A stretch of 34,038 nucleotides of DNA from Eubacteriales bacterium (GCA_030524715.1 JAUNGB010000034.1:14992-49029); one strand, 5' to 3'; positions 24,086 to 32,090 are shown, counted from the first letter of the stretch. The notes: generated by a model from the letters alone, not told the origin. A program made the numbers and translations.

Positions 24086-24116
24086 GCAAAGCAGAATGCG
24101 AATGTCTGTTTTACCG
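24086..24116 (+). repeat. Dispersed 31-nt hairpin repeat, copy D
   Basis: Aligns without gaps to copy A at 3189. It keeps the ATGCGAATGTC centre. Compensating pairs are seen: AAAGCAGA pairs with TCTGTTTT through one G-T pair, while copy A has AAAGCG with CGCTTT. Confidence 0.75.
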
Positions 24117-24132
24117 ATGAAAAGAGATACAG

Positions 24133-24159
24133 AAGCCCCCGGATTTTATCCGGGGGCTT
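24133..24159. terminator. Bidirectional terminator between xerD and DAHP synthase
   Basis: Perfect 12-bp stem AAGCCCCCGGAT (24133-24144) with ATCCGGGGGCTT (24148-24159), loop TTT. The T-runs are short on both sides. It lies between convergent genes and is very GC-rich, so it probably ends both transcripts. Confidence 0.8.
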
Positions 24160-24178
24160 TATAACATATGAAAAATAT

Positions 24179-25210
24179 TCAACACATTTCTGCAATGGTA
24201 TACAGTAATTTCTCAGATTCTTCCCATCCGAGGCAGGCATCGGTGATGGATTTGCCGTAGACATGTTCGCTGCCGATTTTCTGATTGCCCGGTTCAATAT
24301 AACTCTCTATCATCAGCCCTTTAACCAGTTTGTGCAGATCAGGGTCTACCATACGGCTGTGCAGAACCTCTGAAGCAATTCGGACCTGCTGCTCATACTG
24401 CTTATTGGAATTGGAATGATTGGTGTCGATGATAACCGCCGGGTTTTTCAGGTTCTTTTCCTGATATTTTTCGTAGAGGAGGCGTAAATCCTCATAGTGA
24501 TAGTTGGGAATGGCTTCTCCATGCTTATTGACCGCGCCCCGCAGAATTGTGTGGGCCAGTTCATTTCCCGTAGTTTCCACTTCCCAGCTTCGGTAAATAA
24601 ACCGATGTGCTCCCTGAGCCGCAACTACGGAATTAAGCATGACGCTGAAATCACCGCTGGTAGGATTCTTCATTCCTGCGGCAACATCCATGCCGCTGAC
24701 AGTAAGCCGATGCTGCTGATCCTCTACTGAGCGTGCGCCGACAGCTACATAAGAAAGAAGGTCGGAGAGATACCGGTAATTTTCAGGATAGAGCATTTCA
24801 TCCGCACAGGTGAAACCGCTCTCTTTGATGGCGCGGATGTGCATTTTCCGGATGGCCACAAGTCCGGCAAGCATATTCGGCTTCTTTTCCGGATCCGGCT
24901 GATGGACCATTCCTTTATAACCTTCTCCGGTAGTTCTTGGCTTATTTGTATATACTCTTGGTATGATCAATACTTTATCTGCAATCTTCTCCTGAACCTT
25001 CCGCAGCCTTAAAATATAATCACAGACAGCATCCTCATTATCTGCGGAGCAAGGTCCGATGATGGCGAGAAATTTATTGGATCTGCCGGTAAGGACATCG
25101 CGGATTTCCTGGTCGCGTTTTTCTTTTAAGGCTTGAATGTCTGCATCAATGGGATATTGGTTGCGGATTTCTTCAGGCGTCGGTAATTTCTTGATGAATT
25201 CGAATCCCAT
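24179..25210 (-). CDS. aroF: 3-deoxy-7-phosphoheptulonate synthase (DAHP synthase, type I alpha)
   Basis: First enzyme of the shikimate pathway: phosphoenolpyruvate plus erythrose 4-phosphate gives DAHP. 343 residues, E. coli AroF/G/H-like. Motifs are AIIGPCSADNEDAV (PEP site), IPRVYTNKPRTTGEGYKG (the conserved KPRT), GARSVEDQQHR, VAAGMKNPTSG with the catalytic Lys, and DTNHSNSNKQ with metal ligands. Metal ligands also lie in SYIEPGNQ. No regulatory chorismate mutase domain is fused. AAAGGAG lies before the ATG on the minus strand. It is followed by a bidirectional terminator. The flippase gene lies 98 bases upstream in the same direction, so they may share a transcript. Confidence 0.96.
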   Translation of the reverse strand: MGFEFIKKLPTPEEIRNQYPIDADIQALKEKRDQEIRDVLTGRSNKFLAIIGPCSADNEDAVCDYILRLRKVQEKIADKVLIIPRVYTNKPRTTGEGYKGMVHQPDPEKKPNMLAGLVAIRKMHIRAIKESGFTCADEMLYPENYRYLSDLLSYVAVGARSVEDQQHRLTVSGMDVAAGMKNPTSGDFSVMLNSVVAAQGAHRFIYRSWEVETTGNELAHTILRGAVNKHGEAIPNYHYEDLRLLYEKYQEKNLKNPAVIIDTNHSNSNKQYEQQVRIASEVLHSRMVDPDLHKLVKGLMIESYIEPGNQKIGSEHVYGKSITDACLGWEESEKLLYTIAEMC

Positions 25211-25308
25211 AGCTTTATCTCCTTTGCGTTTTCTTTGCTTCCGGCATTCATTATAAACTATTCTTTTCTGATTGTCGATAGGGAAATTCCTCTTTCCGAA
25301 GCTGAATC

Positions 25309-26661
25309 CTAACTATCCCGGCTGTCCTGTACAGTGGTTTTGCCGGCAGGTTTTTCCAGACGGAAAAGTGAGAACAGATGCAGAAGCGTCCGCACCAGCT
25401 CGCTTGCAAGAATTCCATAAAGATATCCGCGGATTCCGATCTGAGGAATACAAAAAAGTACAAATGCGATACGGATGCTTACGGAGAGAGCGTTGTTGAA
25501 CAGGCAGACGCCCGCCTGGCCCAGCCCGTGAAGAATACTGGACAGAGCTGTATTCATGTATAAAAATGGACAGATAAACGCCATTGTACGGATATAGGTT
25601 CCCGCAGTGGGGCTTTTAAACAGAAGAGTTCCCGCCGGTTCTCCAAAAAAGAAAAAGCCCAGCGCGCACAGGCCGCCCAGAAGGATACAGGAGCCGCAGG
25701 TACGCACAGTTACATACCGGATCCGTTTCTGATAACCCAGCGCCTGAAGCTCTGCAATGGACGGCATCAGCATAACGGAAGCCGAGTTTGTGACTGTGGC
25801 CGGAAAAAGGATCACCGGCAATGCCATTCCTGTGAATACTCCGTATACGCTGAGGGCTTCCCCCGCATCCAGCCCGAATGCCCGGAGCCTTTGAGGGATC
25901 AGAACTACCTCGATACTGCTTAAAAGGGTCAAAAGCAGGCGGTTCAGGGTCAGAGGAAAGGACAGAAGGATAATAGAATGAAGTTCTTTTAGAGGATGAG
26001 GGATTTTGAAGGGGCTGTAGGTATTTTTACGGAAATCCACACCGATCACAAGCAGGCTTACAAGGACAGAAACGATTTCGCCTGAAAGCGCGCCGCCGAC
26101 GGCAATGACAGGAGTGACCGGGCGGCCTTCCGACAGAATAACCAGGTACAGAAGATACGTGACGGCCACGCGCGCAGCCTGCTCCAAAAGCTGGATGGAG
26201 GAAGGGATCCCTGTTTTTTTCCGGGCGAAAAAATAGCTGTTGATACAGTTATGTATGGCGCTTAAAGGAAAGCTGAAGGAGAGAAGCCGTATTAATGAAA
26301 GAGTGCGCGGCTCTTTTAAAATTTGTTCTGCAAAAAATTCAGCATGGCGCCATATAATGACAGAGAGAATCAGGGATAAAGAAAGCGCGGCGAACGTTCC
26401 GACAGACAGACAATCTCTTGCTTCTTTTTCCTTTCCAAGGGCAGTGCGGGAAGCTGTCAGCCGGGAAATGACAGTCTGGACGCCAGAGGTTGTGAGCGCC
26501 AGTACCAGCGTCTGCAAGGGAACGATAAGCTGATAGATTCCTACGCCCTGTGCACCAATGGAATGGGAAAGGAATACTCTATAGAAGAATCCGATCAGCC
26601 GGCTGATGATCCCGGCGCAGGTCAATATCAGTGTCCCCCTTAAGAAGTGCTTTTTCGACAT
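25309..26661 (-). CDS. SpoVB-like polysaccharide/lipid flippase (MOP superfamily)
   Basis: Membrane transporter of 450 residues with about 12-14 hydrophobic segments, similar in layout to SpoVB/MurJ-type proteins. SpoVB moves lipid-linked precursors for spore cortex; related proteins export other polysaccharide precursors. The typical front, LRGTLILTCAGIISRLIGFFYRVFL followed by GAQGVGIYQL, is well kept, and SGVQTVISRL and FPATVTNSASVMLMP are family motifs. It lies on the minus strand divergent from iscR, with 122 bases between them. Whether it works in sporulation or in surface polysaccharide is not decided by sequence; it is not in a polysaccharide cluster, which favours the SpoVB role. Confidence 0.87.
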   Translation of the reverse strand: MSKKHFLRGTLILTCAGIISRLIGFFYRVFLSHSIGAQGVGIYQLIVPLQTLVLALTTSGVQTVISRLTASRTALGKEKEARDCLSVGTFAALSLSLILSVIIWRHAEFFAEQILKEPRTLSLIRLLSFSFPLSAIHNCINSYFFARKKTGIPSSIQLLEQAARVAVTYLLYLVILSEGRPVTPVIAVGGALSGEIVSVLVSLLVIGVDFRKNTYSPFKIPHPLKELHSIILLSFPLTLNRLLLTLLSSIEVVLIPQRLRAFGLDAGEALSVYGVFTGMALPVILFPATVTNSASVMLMPSIAELQALGYQKRIRYVTVRTCGSCILLGGLCALGFFFFGEPAGTLLFKSPTAGTYIRTMAFICPFLYMNTALSSILHGLGQAGVCLFNNALSVSIRIAFVLFCIPQIGIRGYLYGILASELVRTLLHLFSLFRLEKPAGKTTVQDSRDS

Positions 26662-26707
26662 AATTTACAACCTGTACCTTTTTTGCCATTATATGTACAA
26701 AACAGCC

Positions 26708-26736
26708 TTGACAGAACCGGATATTTCTGATACAGT
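26708..26736 (+). promoter_or_regulatory. iscR promoter
   Basis: Perfect TTGACA (26708-26713), 17-base spacer, TACAGT (26731-26736). It lies 48 bases before the iscR start. An imperfect inverted repeat, GGAT(A)TTTC (26719-26727) with GAAATCC (26744-26750), flanks the -10 and could be an operator. Confidence 0.65.
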
Positions 26737-26783
26737 ATTCCATGAAATCCGACGAAAACACTGGGAATTAAAGGGGTGAGTTC

Positions 26784-27230
26784 ATGAAACTGTCAACAAG
26801 GGCAAGATATGGGCTTCGTGCTCTCATCGACGTAGGCTTATACAGCGACACAGAGACTGTCTCAATCCAGAGTATTGCTAACAGACAGAATATTTCCGTC
26901 AGCTATCTGGAACAATTAATGGCAAAGCTTAAGCGCGCCGGATTAGTTGAGAGTACCAGAGGCGCCTGCGGCGGTTACCGTCTTGCCAGACCTGTGGAGG
27001 AAATTTCGGTGGGAGATGTTCTTCGTGTGCTGGAGGGAAGCCTGGAGGCAGTGGAATGCTCCGGAAATGAAGAGAACAGCAGTTGTAAGAGCGCGGACCT
27101 GTGCGTGGCAAAGTACGTCTGGAAGCGCATTAACGACAGCATTACGGAGGCTGTGGACACCTTAATGCTCGGAGAATTAATAGATGAAAGCCGGAAGAAA
27201 CAAATGCAGTTCAGGAATAAAGATTTATAA
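26784..27230 (+). CDS. iscR: Rrf2-family regulator of Fe-S assembly (IscR-like)
   Basis: Winged-helix regulator of 148 residues. The front is standard, MKLSTRARYGLRALIDVG, followed by the recognition helix region NISVSYLEQLMAKLKRAGLV and the wing GGYRLARP. Three cysteines (Cys92, Cys101, Cys107) lie where IscR holds a [2Fe-2S] cluster. Spacing is C-x8-C-x5-C instead of the E. coli C-x5-C-x5-C, so cluster binding is likely but not certain; the alternative is a CymR-type cysteine regulator, which lacks these cysteines. It is first in the iscR-iscS-iscU unit and probably represses it when clusters are sufficient. GGGGTGAG precedes the ATG. Confidence 0.9.
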   Translation: MKLSTRARYGLRALIDVGLYSDTETVSIQSIANRQNISVSYLEQLMAKLKRAGLVESTRGACGGYRLARPVEEISVGDVLRVLEGSLEAVECSGNEENSSCKSADLCVAKYVWKRINDSITEAVDTLMLGELIDESRKKQMQFRNKDL

Positions 27231-27236
27231 GACATA

Positions 27237-27272
27237 AGTTAAATTAACTGGCACAACAGGTTAAGTTATAAT
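27237..27272 (+). promoter_or_regulatory. Second promoter before iscS with palindromic operator
   Basis: TTAACT (27244-27249), 17-base spacer, perfect TATAAT (27267-27272). The palindrome AGTTAA-A-TTAACT (27237-27249) covers the -35, and GTTAAGTTATAA overlaps the -10. This is a likely binding site for the Rrf2 protein coded just upstream. A CAGCCG/CGGCTG hairpin (27276-27292) would lie at the very start of the transcript. Confidence 0.6.
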
Positions 27273-27324
27273 AAGCAGCCGGCTTACGGCTGACTTTCCA
27301 ATTTGGTAATAGGAGGACAAAAAA

Positions 27325-28509
27325 ATGGGAAAAATGATATATCTGGATAATGCTGCAACCACAAGGACAGCTCCGGAGGTGGTACAGGCAATGATGCCGT
27401 ATTTTTCAGAATTATACGGAAATCCTTCCAGCGTTTATGATTTTGCCGGAAGGAGCAAAGAAGCGGTTGACAGGGCGCGGGGACAGATCGCCGGGGTCCT
27501 GGGCGCTAAAAAAGAAGAAATTTATTTTACGGCAGGAGGAACGGAATCTGATAACTGGGCGTTAAAGGCAGCCTTTGAAGCATATAAAGCAAAGGGAAAC
27601 CACATTATCACTACAAAGATCGAACATCATGCGATTCTGCATACCTGCGAATATCTGGAAAAGAACAGAGGCGCGCGTATTACTTATCTGGACGTGGATG
27701 AGAACGGCATCATTCGTCTGGAAGATCTGGAAAAAGCGATCACTCCGGAAACGATCCTGATTTCCGTTATGTTTGCCAATAATGAGATTGGTTCCGTTCA
27801 GCCGATCAAAGAGATCGGTATGATCGCCAGAGAGCACGGCATCCTTTTCCATACTGACGCAGTGCAGGCATTCTGCCAGCTTCCCATCAATGTGGATGAA
27901 TGCGGCATTGACATGCTCAGTTCCAGCGCACATAAGATAAACGGGCCAAAGGGAATCGGTTTCCTTTACATTCGTAAGGGAGTGAAAAACCGGTCCTTCA
28001 TCCACGGCGGGGCACAGGAACGGAAACGCCGTGCAGGTACGGAAAATGTCCCGGGAATCGTAGGCTACGGCGTGGCAGCTCAAAGAGCCTGTGACTCTAT
28101 GGAAGAGCGGACCGATAAGGAACGCAGGCTGCGGGATTATCTGATTCAGCGGATTACCACAGAGATTCCGTATGTGAAGCTGAATGGCCATCCGGAAAAA
28201 AGGCTTCCCAACAATGTAAACGTAAGCTTTCGGTTTGTTGAAGGAGAATCCCTGCTTTTGATGCTGGACAGCTATGGTATCTGCGGATCCAGCGGTTCCG
28301 CCTGCACATCAGGTTCCCTGGATCCGTCCCATGTACTTCTTGCCATTGGACTTCCTCATGAAATCGCGCACGGTTCTCTGCGTTTGACATTAAGCGAGGA
28401 AACTACCAAAGAAGATATTGATTTTACTGTGGATAAGCTGAAGGAGATTGTACAGAATCTGCGGAATATGTCGCCATTGTATGAAGACTTTATGAAAAAG
28501 CAAAAATAA
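27325..28509 (+). CDS. iscS: Cysteine desulfurase IscS/NifS for Fe-S assembly
   Basis: PLP enzyme that supplies persulfide sulfur to IscU. 394 residues. The start, MIYLDNAATTRTAPEVV, is typical. PLP contacts include TKIEHHAIL, and the PLP lysine is in SSSAHKINGPKG (Lys204). The mobile loop has the catalytic SSGSACTSGSLDPSHV (Cys327), the TSGS form seen in NifS/IscS partners of IscU. TAGGAGG precedes the ATG. It lies between iscR and iscU. It differs in loop sequence from the ThiI-linked desulfurase at 5053, consistent with separate partners. Confidence 0.96.
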   Translation: MGKMIYLDNAATTRTAPEVVQAMMPYFSELYGNPSSVYDFAGRSKEAVDRARGQIAGVLGAKKEEIYFTAGGTESDNWALKAAFEAYKAKGNHIITTKIEHHAILHTCEYLEKNRGARITYLDVDENGIIRLEDLEKAITPETILISVMFANNEIGSVQPIKEIGMIAREHGILFHTDAVQAFCQLPINVDECGIDMLSSSAHKINGPKGIGFLYIRKGVKNRSFIHGGAQERKRRAGTENVPGIVGYGVAAQRACDSMEERTDKERRLRDYLIQRITTEIPYVKLNGHPEKRLPNNVNVSFRFVEGESLLLMLDSYGICGSSGSACTSGSLDPSHVLLAIGLPHEIAHGSLRLTLSEETTKEDIDFTVDKLKEIVQNLRNMSPLYEDFMKKQK

Positions 28510-28566
28510 GAAAATATAAAAAATAAAATAGGATAAGATCAAAATACCGGTCAGGAGGAAATTATA

Positions 28567-29013
28567 ATGTATAGTGAAAAAGTAATGGATCATTTTCAGA
28601 ATCCGCGAAATGTAGGAGAAATTGAGGACGCAAGCGGAGTAGGTACGGTAGGAAACGCGAAATGCGGAGATATTATGAGGATTTTTTTGGATATTGACGA
28701 TGAAACACACATTATCCGTGACTGCAAATTCAAGACCTTTGGCTGCGGGGCGGCGGTAGCGACCAGCAGTATGGCAACGGAGCTTGTAAAAGGCAAAACC
28801 ATTGAAGAAGCTATGGAGATCACCAACAAGGCGGTTATGGAAGCCCTTGACGGACTTCCGCCCGTAAAAGTACACTGCTCCCTGCTTGCGGAAGAGGCAA
28901 TCCATGCGGCCCTTTGGGATTATGCTCAGAAGCATGATATTACCATTGAAGGTCTGGAAAAACCAAAGTCTGATATCCACGAAGGAGAAGAGGACGAAGA
29001 CGAAGAGTATTAA
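28567..29013 (+). CDS. iscU: Fe-S cluster scaffold IscU/NifU-like
   Basis: Scaffold protein of 148 residues on which Fe-S clusters are built. The three ligand cysteines are in place: NAKCGD (Cys33, followed by Asp35), FGCGAA (Cys60) and KVHCSLLAEEA (Cys104). MYSEKVMDHFQNPRNVG is the standard N terminus. The C-terminal tail is acidic (HEGEEDEDEEY). No C-terminal NifU thioredoxin-like domain is present. GTCAGGAGG lies before the ATG. It is the last gene of iscR-iscS-iscU; no HscA, HscB, ferredoxin or SufBCD genes follow, as is common for clostridial minimal ISC clusters. Confidence 0.95.
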   Translation: MYSEKVMDHFQNPRNVGEIEDASGVGTVGNAKCGDIMRIFLDIDDETHIIRDCKFKTFGCGAAVATSSMATELVKGKTIEEAMEITNKAVMEALDGLPPVKVHCSLLAEEAIHAALWDYAQKHDITIEGLEKPKSDIHEGEEDEDEEY

Positions 29014-29064
29014 CAGAAAAAGAGTGTTAATGGAAATAAGAAAATTTCCATAAAAAAGATTTTC

Positions 29065-29142
29065 CGCAGGAATTTTGAAGCTTTGTGCCGTTTACGATCG
29101 TTATATCATATATCAGCGGCTCCGAATCCTGCGCCAAAGCTT
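29065..29142 (+). ncRNA. Possible pseudoknotted RNA element
   Basis: Stem A is CGCAGGA (29065-29071) with TCCTGCG (29127-29133). Stem B is AAGCTTTG (29078-29085) with CAAAGCTT (29135-29142). The order A-B-A'-B' with one base between A' and B' is an H-type pseudoknot that could stack coaxially. GCCG (29087-29090) and CGGC (29117-29120) give a further stem inside. A terminator follows 35 bases later. This is inference from pairing alone. Confidence 0.35.
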
Positions 29143-29177
29143 GCAGTAGCGGGTTTGGAATAAATGTAAGGCAATGA

Positions 29178-29212
29178 AGGGCGGATGTTTGTACATCTGC
29201 CCTGCTGTTTTT
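29178..29212 (+). terminator. Intrinsic terminator after iscU
   Basis: 11-bp stem AGGGCGGATGT (29178-29188) with ACATCTGCCCT (29193-29203, one G-T pair), loop TTGT, then GCTG and five T (29208-29212). It lies 165 bases after iscU and before the ATPase promoter. Confidence 0.8.
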
Positions 29213-29224
29213 GGGAAAGAGTGA

Positions 29225-29254
29225 TTTACAGATTACCTTTTGTTATGTTATAAA
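29225..29254 (+). promoter_or_regulatory. Promoter of the P-type ATPase gene
   Basis: TTTACA (29225-29230), 18-base spacer, extended -10 TG-T-TATAAA (29246-29254). It leaves a leader of about 105 bases before the ATG at 29368. Confidence 0.6.
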
Positions 29255-29367
29255 TTATATATCAGATCAGATGAAAAATCAGGGATAGCTGTAATCCCGG
29301 AAACGGCGCCGTGAGAAACGAAAATATATAGAGAAAACTACGGTGTCAGGAGGAAAGTTAAGGAAAT

Positions 29368-31947
29368 ATGACAGGACTTACAAATGAACAGGTAAACGAA
29401 AGAATTGCACAGGGGCAGATTAACGTCAACGAGAATCCTAATACCAGAACCTATAAGCAGATTATTCTGGAGAACACGCTGACATTTTTTAACTTTCTGA
29501 ATGTGGTGCTGTTGGTATTGGTACTTTTTGTAGGATCGTATAAAAATTCCATGTTTATGGGAATCATCCTGATTAATACGGCGATTGGAATTATTCAGGA
29601 GATCCGTGCAAAAAAGACCATCGATAAGCTTGCGATTCTGACAGAAAGTAAGACCGTTGTACTGCGCGACGGAAAAAAATGGAGCATTTCCACAGAAAAG
29701 CTGGTAGTAGACGACATAGTATATCTCAAAGCCGGGGATCAGGTTCCGGCGGATGCCCAGGTGCTGGAGGGGAGCATAGAGGTAAATGAATCTCTTCTGA
29801 CAGGGGAGTCAGATAATCTTCCGAAAAATTCAGGAGATGAACTGTTTTCCGGAAGCTTTGTAACTGCTGGGGAAGCGTGCTGCCAGATTGTCCATGTAGG
29901 AAAAGATAACTATGCTTCCAAGATCACAAGTGAGGCAAAGGAATTTAAACGCCATAATTCAGAACTGCGTAATTCCCTGAATGCTATTTTAAAAGTGATC
30001 AGTATTATTATCGTTCCCCTTGGAATGCTTCTTTTTTATAAACAGTATTATATGGTAGGCGACAATCTGAAGGATTCCGTCGTCAGTACGGTTGCGGCTG
30101 TCCTTGGAATGATCCCCGAGGGACTTGTCCTTCTTACAAGCGTGGCCCTGACTCTGGGATCGCTGGTACTTGCAAGGAAAAAGACCCTGGTTCAGGAATT
30201 ATATTGTATTGAAACTCTTGCCCGTGTGGATACCCTGTGCCTGGATAAAACGGGAACGATCACAGAAGGAAGCATGTGTGTGGAGAAGGTGGAACGCTAT
30301 TCTCCGGAAAAGATTCTTCCTTTTATAGAAGAGGATAGAAACCAGGCGGCTTCTTTACAGAAAGCAGATGAGGCTCTGCCAACAGAAACCATAGAGGCTG
30401 CAGTACAGAATGATCCTAAGCTTCAGACAGCGAATGAACCAGAGGCCGAGAAGGAAAATAAGCTGGAAACTCAGACGGATCATCAGGCAGAGAGGTCAGA
30501 TCCAGATATGGAAAGCGTACCTGATGATCTGGGAGAAATTGAGCGTATCATGAGTAACCTGATGGCTGTGTTAAGAGATGAAAATGCAACGGCGGCGGCC
30601 CTTCGGAAACGTTTTCCGCCGAGAAGGGGCATGGAGCTTGACCATGCGATCCCTTTTTCCTCCGACAGAAAATACAGCGGCGCGGTTTTTAATAAAGAAG
30701 GCACATACCTGATGGGAGCTGTTCAGTTTCTTTTTCCGGAGGGAAATGAGGCTTTAAAGAAATACTGCAGCCAATATGCGGAACAGGGCTTCCGTATTAT
30801 CATCCTTGCACACAGCCCTAATGCAGCGCAGGGCACAGAAATTCCGGAAGGACTTGTTCCGGAAGCATTGTTCCTTTTAACAGATGTTATTCGTCCTGAG
30901 GCGCCGGATACCCTGAAGTTTTTTGATGAACAGGGAGTTGATCTGAAAGTCATTTCCGGTGACGATCCGGCGACCGTCGCCGCCATTGCCAAAAAAGCCG
31001 GACTGAAAAACGCAGACCATTATATCGATGCGACCACTCTTTTAAATCAGGATGATCTGGAACGTGCTGTAGCGGAATGCTGCGTTTTCGGACGTGTGAC
31101 GCCCCAGCAGAAAAAGCAGATGGTACAGGCGTTGAAAAAACAGGGGCATACGGTGGCCATGACAGGAGACGGAGTCAATGATGTTCTGGCATTAAAAGAG
31201 GCAGATTGTAGTGTGGCAATGGCTCAGGGAAGCGATGCGGCAAAAAATATCGCCAACGTGGTGCTCCTTGATTCCAATTTTGCATCTATGCCCCACATTG
31301 TAAATCAGGGCCGGAGGGTTGTAAATAATATCCGTACGGCAGCGTCCATGTTTTTGATTAAGACCATATTTTCAGTCCTCTTATCGCTGCTTACCATATT
31401 TTTCGGAGAGGCATATCCTTTTGAACCCATCCAGATGTCTCTGATCAGTACCTGCGCAGTTGGAATACCGACCTTCCTTCTTGCCCAGGAAAATAATTAT
31501 GATAAAATTGACCATACCTTTCTGCGGCATGTGTTTATGAATGCCTTTCCGGCGGCAGTTACGATTACAGGCTGTGTGTTTGTGGTAATGCTGGTCTGTC
31601 AGGATGTTTACCATTCGAATGATATGCTGAACACAGCATGTGTCCTGGTGACAGGGTGGAACTACATGGCGGCGCTGAAAACTGTTTATGCTCCGCTGAA
31701 CCGCTACCGTAAGGTGATCATCTATGGAATGCAGTTTATTTTCTTTGCGGCGGCGGTGATCCTTCAGGATCTTCTGGCTCTTGGCTCACTGGAATTCGGA
31801 ATGATCATTCTTGTGTTTATGCTTATGACCTTCTCACCGGTCGTTATTGATGTGATCACAGAATGGCTGAGAAAAATGTACGCAAGATCTCTGGATAAGG
31901 AAAACCCCGGAAGGGCGGTATCATTTCTGGAGAAACTTCAGAGGTGA
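29368..31947 (+). CDS. Cation-transporting P-type ATPase (CtpE-like, probably Ca2+)
   Basis: P-type ATPase of 859 residues. Actuator motif TGES lies at 145-148. M4 has MIPEGLVLLTSVAL (Pro250-Glu-Gly-Leu). The phosphorylated Asp293 is in LCLDKTGTITEG, and the hinge TGDGVND is at 599-605. The PEGLVLLTS and LVQELYCIETLARVD patterns resemble mycobacterial CtpE, a Ca2+ ATPase; lack of N-terminal metal-binding CxxC domains argues against Cu/Zn pumps. Calcium as substrate is inferred. Between about residues 322 and 390 a low-complexity acidic insert rich in Glu, Asp, Gln and Ala lies in the nucleotide-binding domain. About 4-6 C-terminal membrane helices follow. GTCAGGAGG is 17-25 bases upstream, with a closer AAGG next to the ATG. 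Confidence 0.9.
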   Translation: MTGLTNEQVNERIAQGQINVNENPNTRTYKQIILENTLTFFNFLNVVLLVLVLFVGSYKNSMFMGIILINTAIGIIQEIRAKKTIDKLAILTESKTVVLRDGKKWSISTEKLVVDDIVYLKAGDQVPADAQVLEGSIEVNESLLTGESDNLPKNSGDELFSGSFVTAGEACCQIVHVGKDNYASKITSEAKEFKRHNSELRNSLNAILKVISIIIVPLGMLLFYKQYYMVGDNLKDSVVSTVAAVLGMIPEGLVLLTSVALTLGSLVLARKKTLVQELYCIETLARVDTLCLDKTGTITEGSMCVEKVERYSPEKILPFIEEDRNQAASLQKADEALPTETIEAAVQNDPKLQTANEPEAEKENKLETQTDHQAERSDPDMESVPDDLGEIERIMSNLMAVLRDENATAAALRKRFPPRRGMELDHAIPFSSDRKYSGAVFNKEGTYLMGAVQFLFPEGNEALKKYCSQYAEQGFRIIILAHSPNAAQGTEIPEGLVPEALFLLTDVIRPEAPDTLKFFDEQGVDLKVISGDDPATVAAIAKKAGLKNADHYIDATTLLNQDDLERAVAECCVFGRVTPQQKKQMVQALKKQGHTVAMTGDGVNDVLALKEADCSVAMAQGSDAAKNIANVVLLDSNFASMPHIVNQGRRVVNNIRTAASMFLIKTIFSVLLSLLTIFFGEAYPFEPIQMSLISTCAVGIPTFLLAQENNYDKIDHTFLRHVFMNAFPAAVTITGCVFVVMLVCQDVYHSNDMLNTACVLVTGWNYMAALKTVYAPLNRYRKVIIYGMQFIFFAAAVILQDLLALGSLEFGMIILVFMLMTFSPVVIDVITEWLRKMYARSLDKENPGRAVSFLEKLQR

Positions 31948-32056
31948 ACTACCCATTGCCTATCTCAAGGTCTGAAGACGCGAGGGTTTTCCGGAAGAAT
32001 TTCCGCCTGCCGATTGTAACCGCACAGGTAGAAAATAATGAAAAACTGTAATAAAG

Positions 32057-32090
32057 AAAAACTCCCGGAGATGTAACTTCGGGAGTTTTT
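32057..32090. terminator. Bidirectional terminator between the ATPase and the GH13 gene
   Basis: 14-bp stem AAAAACTCCCGGAG (32057-32070) with CTTCGGGAGTTTTT (32077-32090, one G-T pair), loop ATGTAA. The A/T ends give T-runs for both strands. It lies between convergent genes. Confidence 0.92.

Larger units (their letters stand above)
29014..29367 (+). other. Noncoding region between iscU and the ATPase gene
   Basis: No gene seen. In order it holds a TGGAAAT/ATTTCCA hairpin (29031-29050), two interleaved inverted repeats that could form a pseudoknot (29065-29142), a terminator (29178-29212), a promoter with extended -10 (29225-29254) and a leader with GGGAT/ATCCC (29282-29298) and the palindrome ACGGCGCCGT (29303-29312). 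It did not match any riboswitch consensus that I could recall. Confidence 0.65.
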
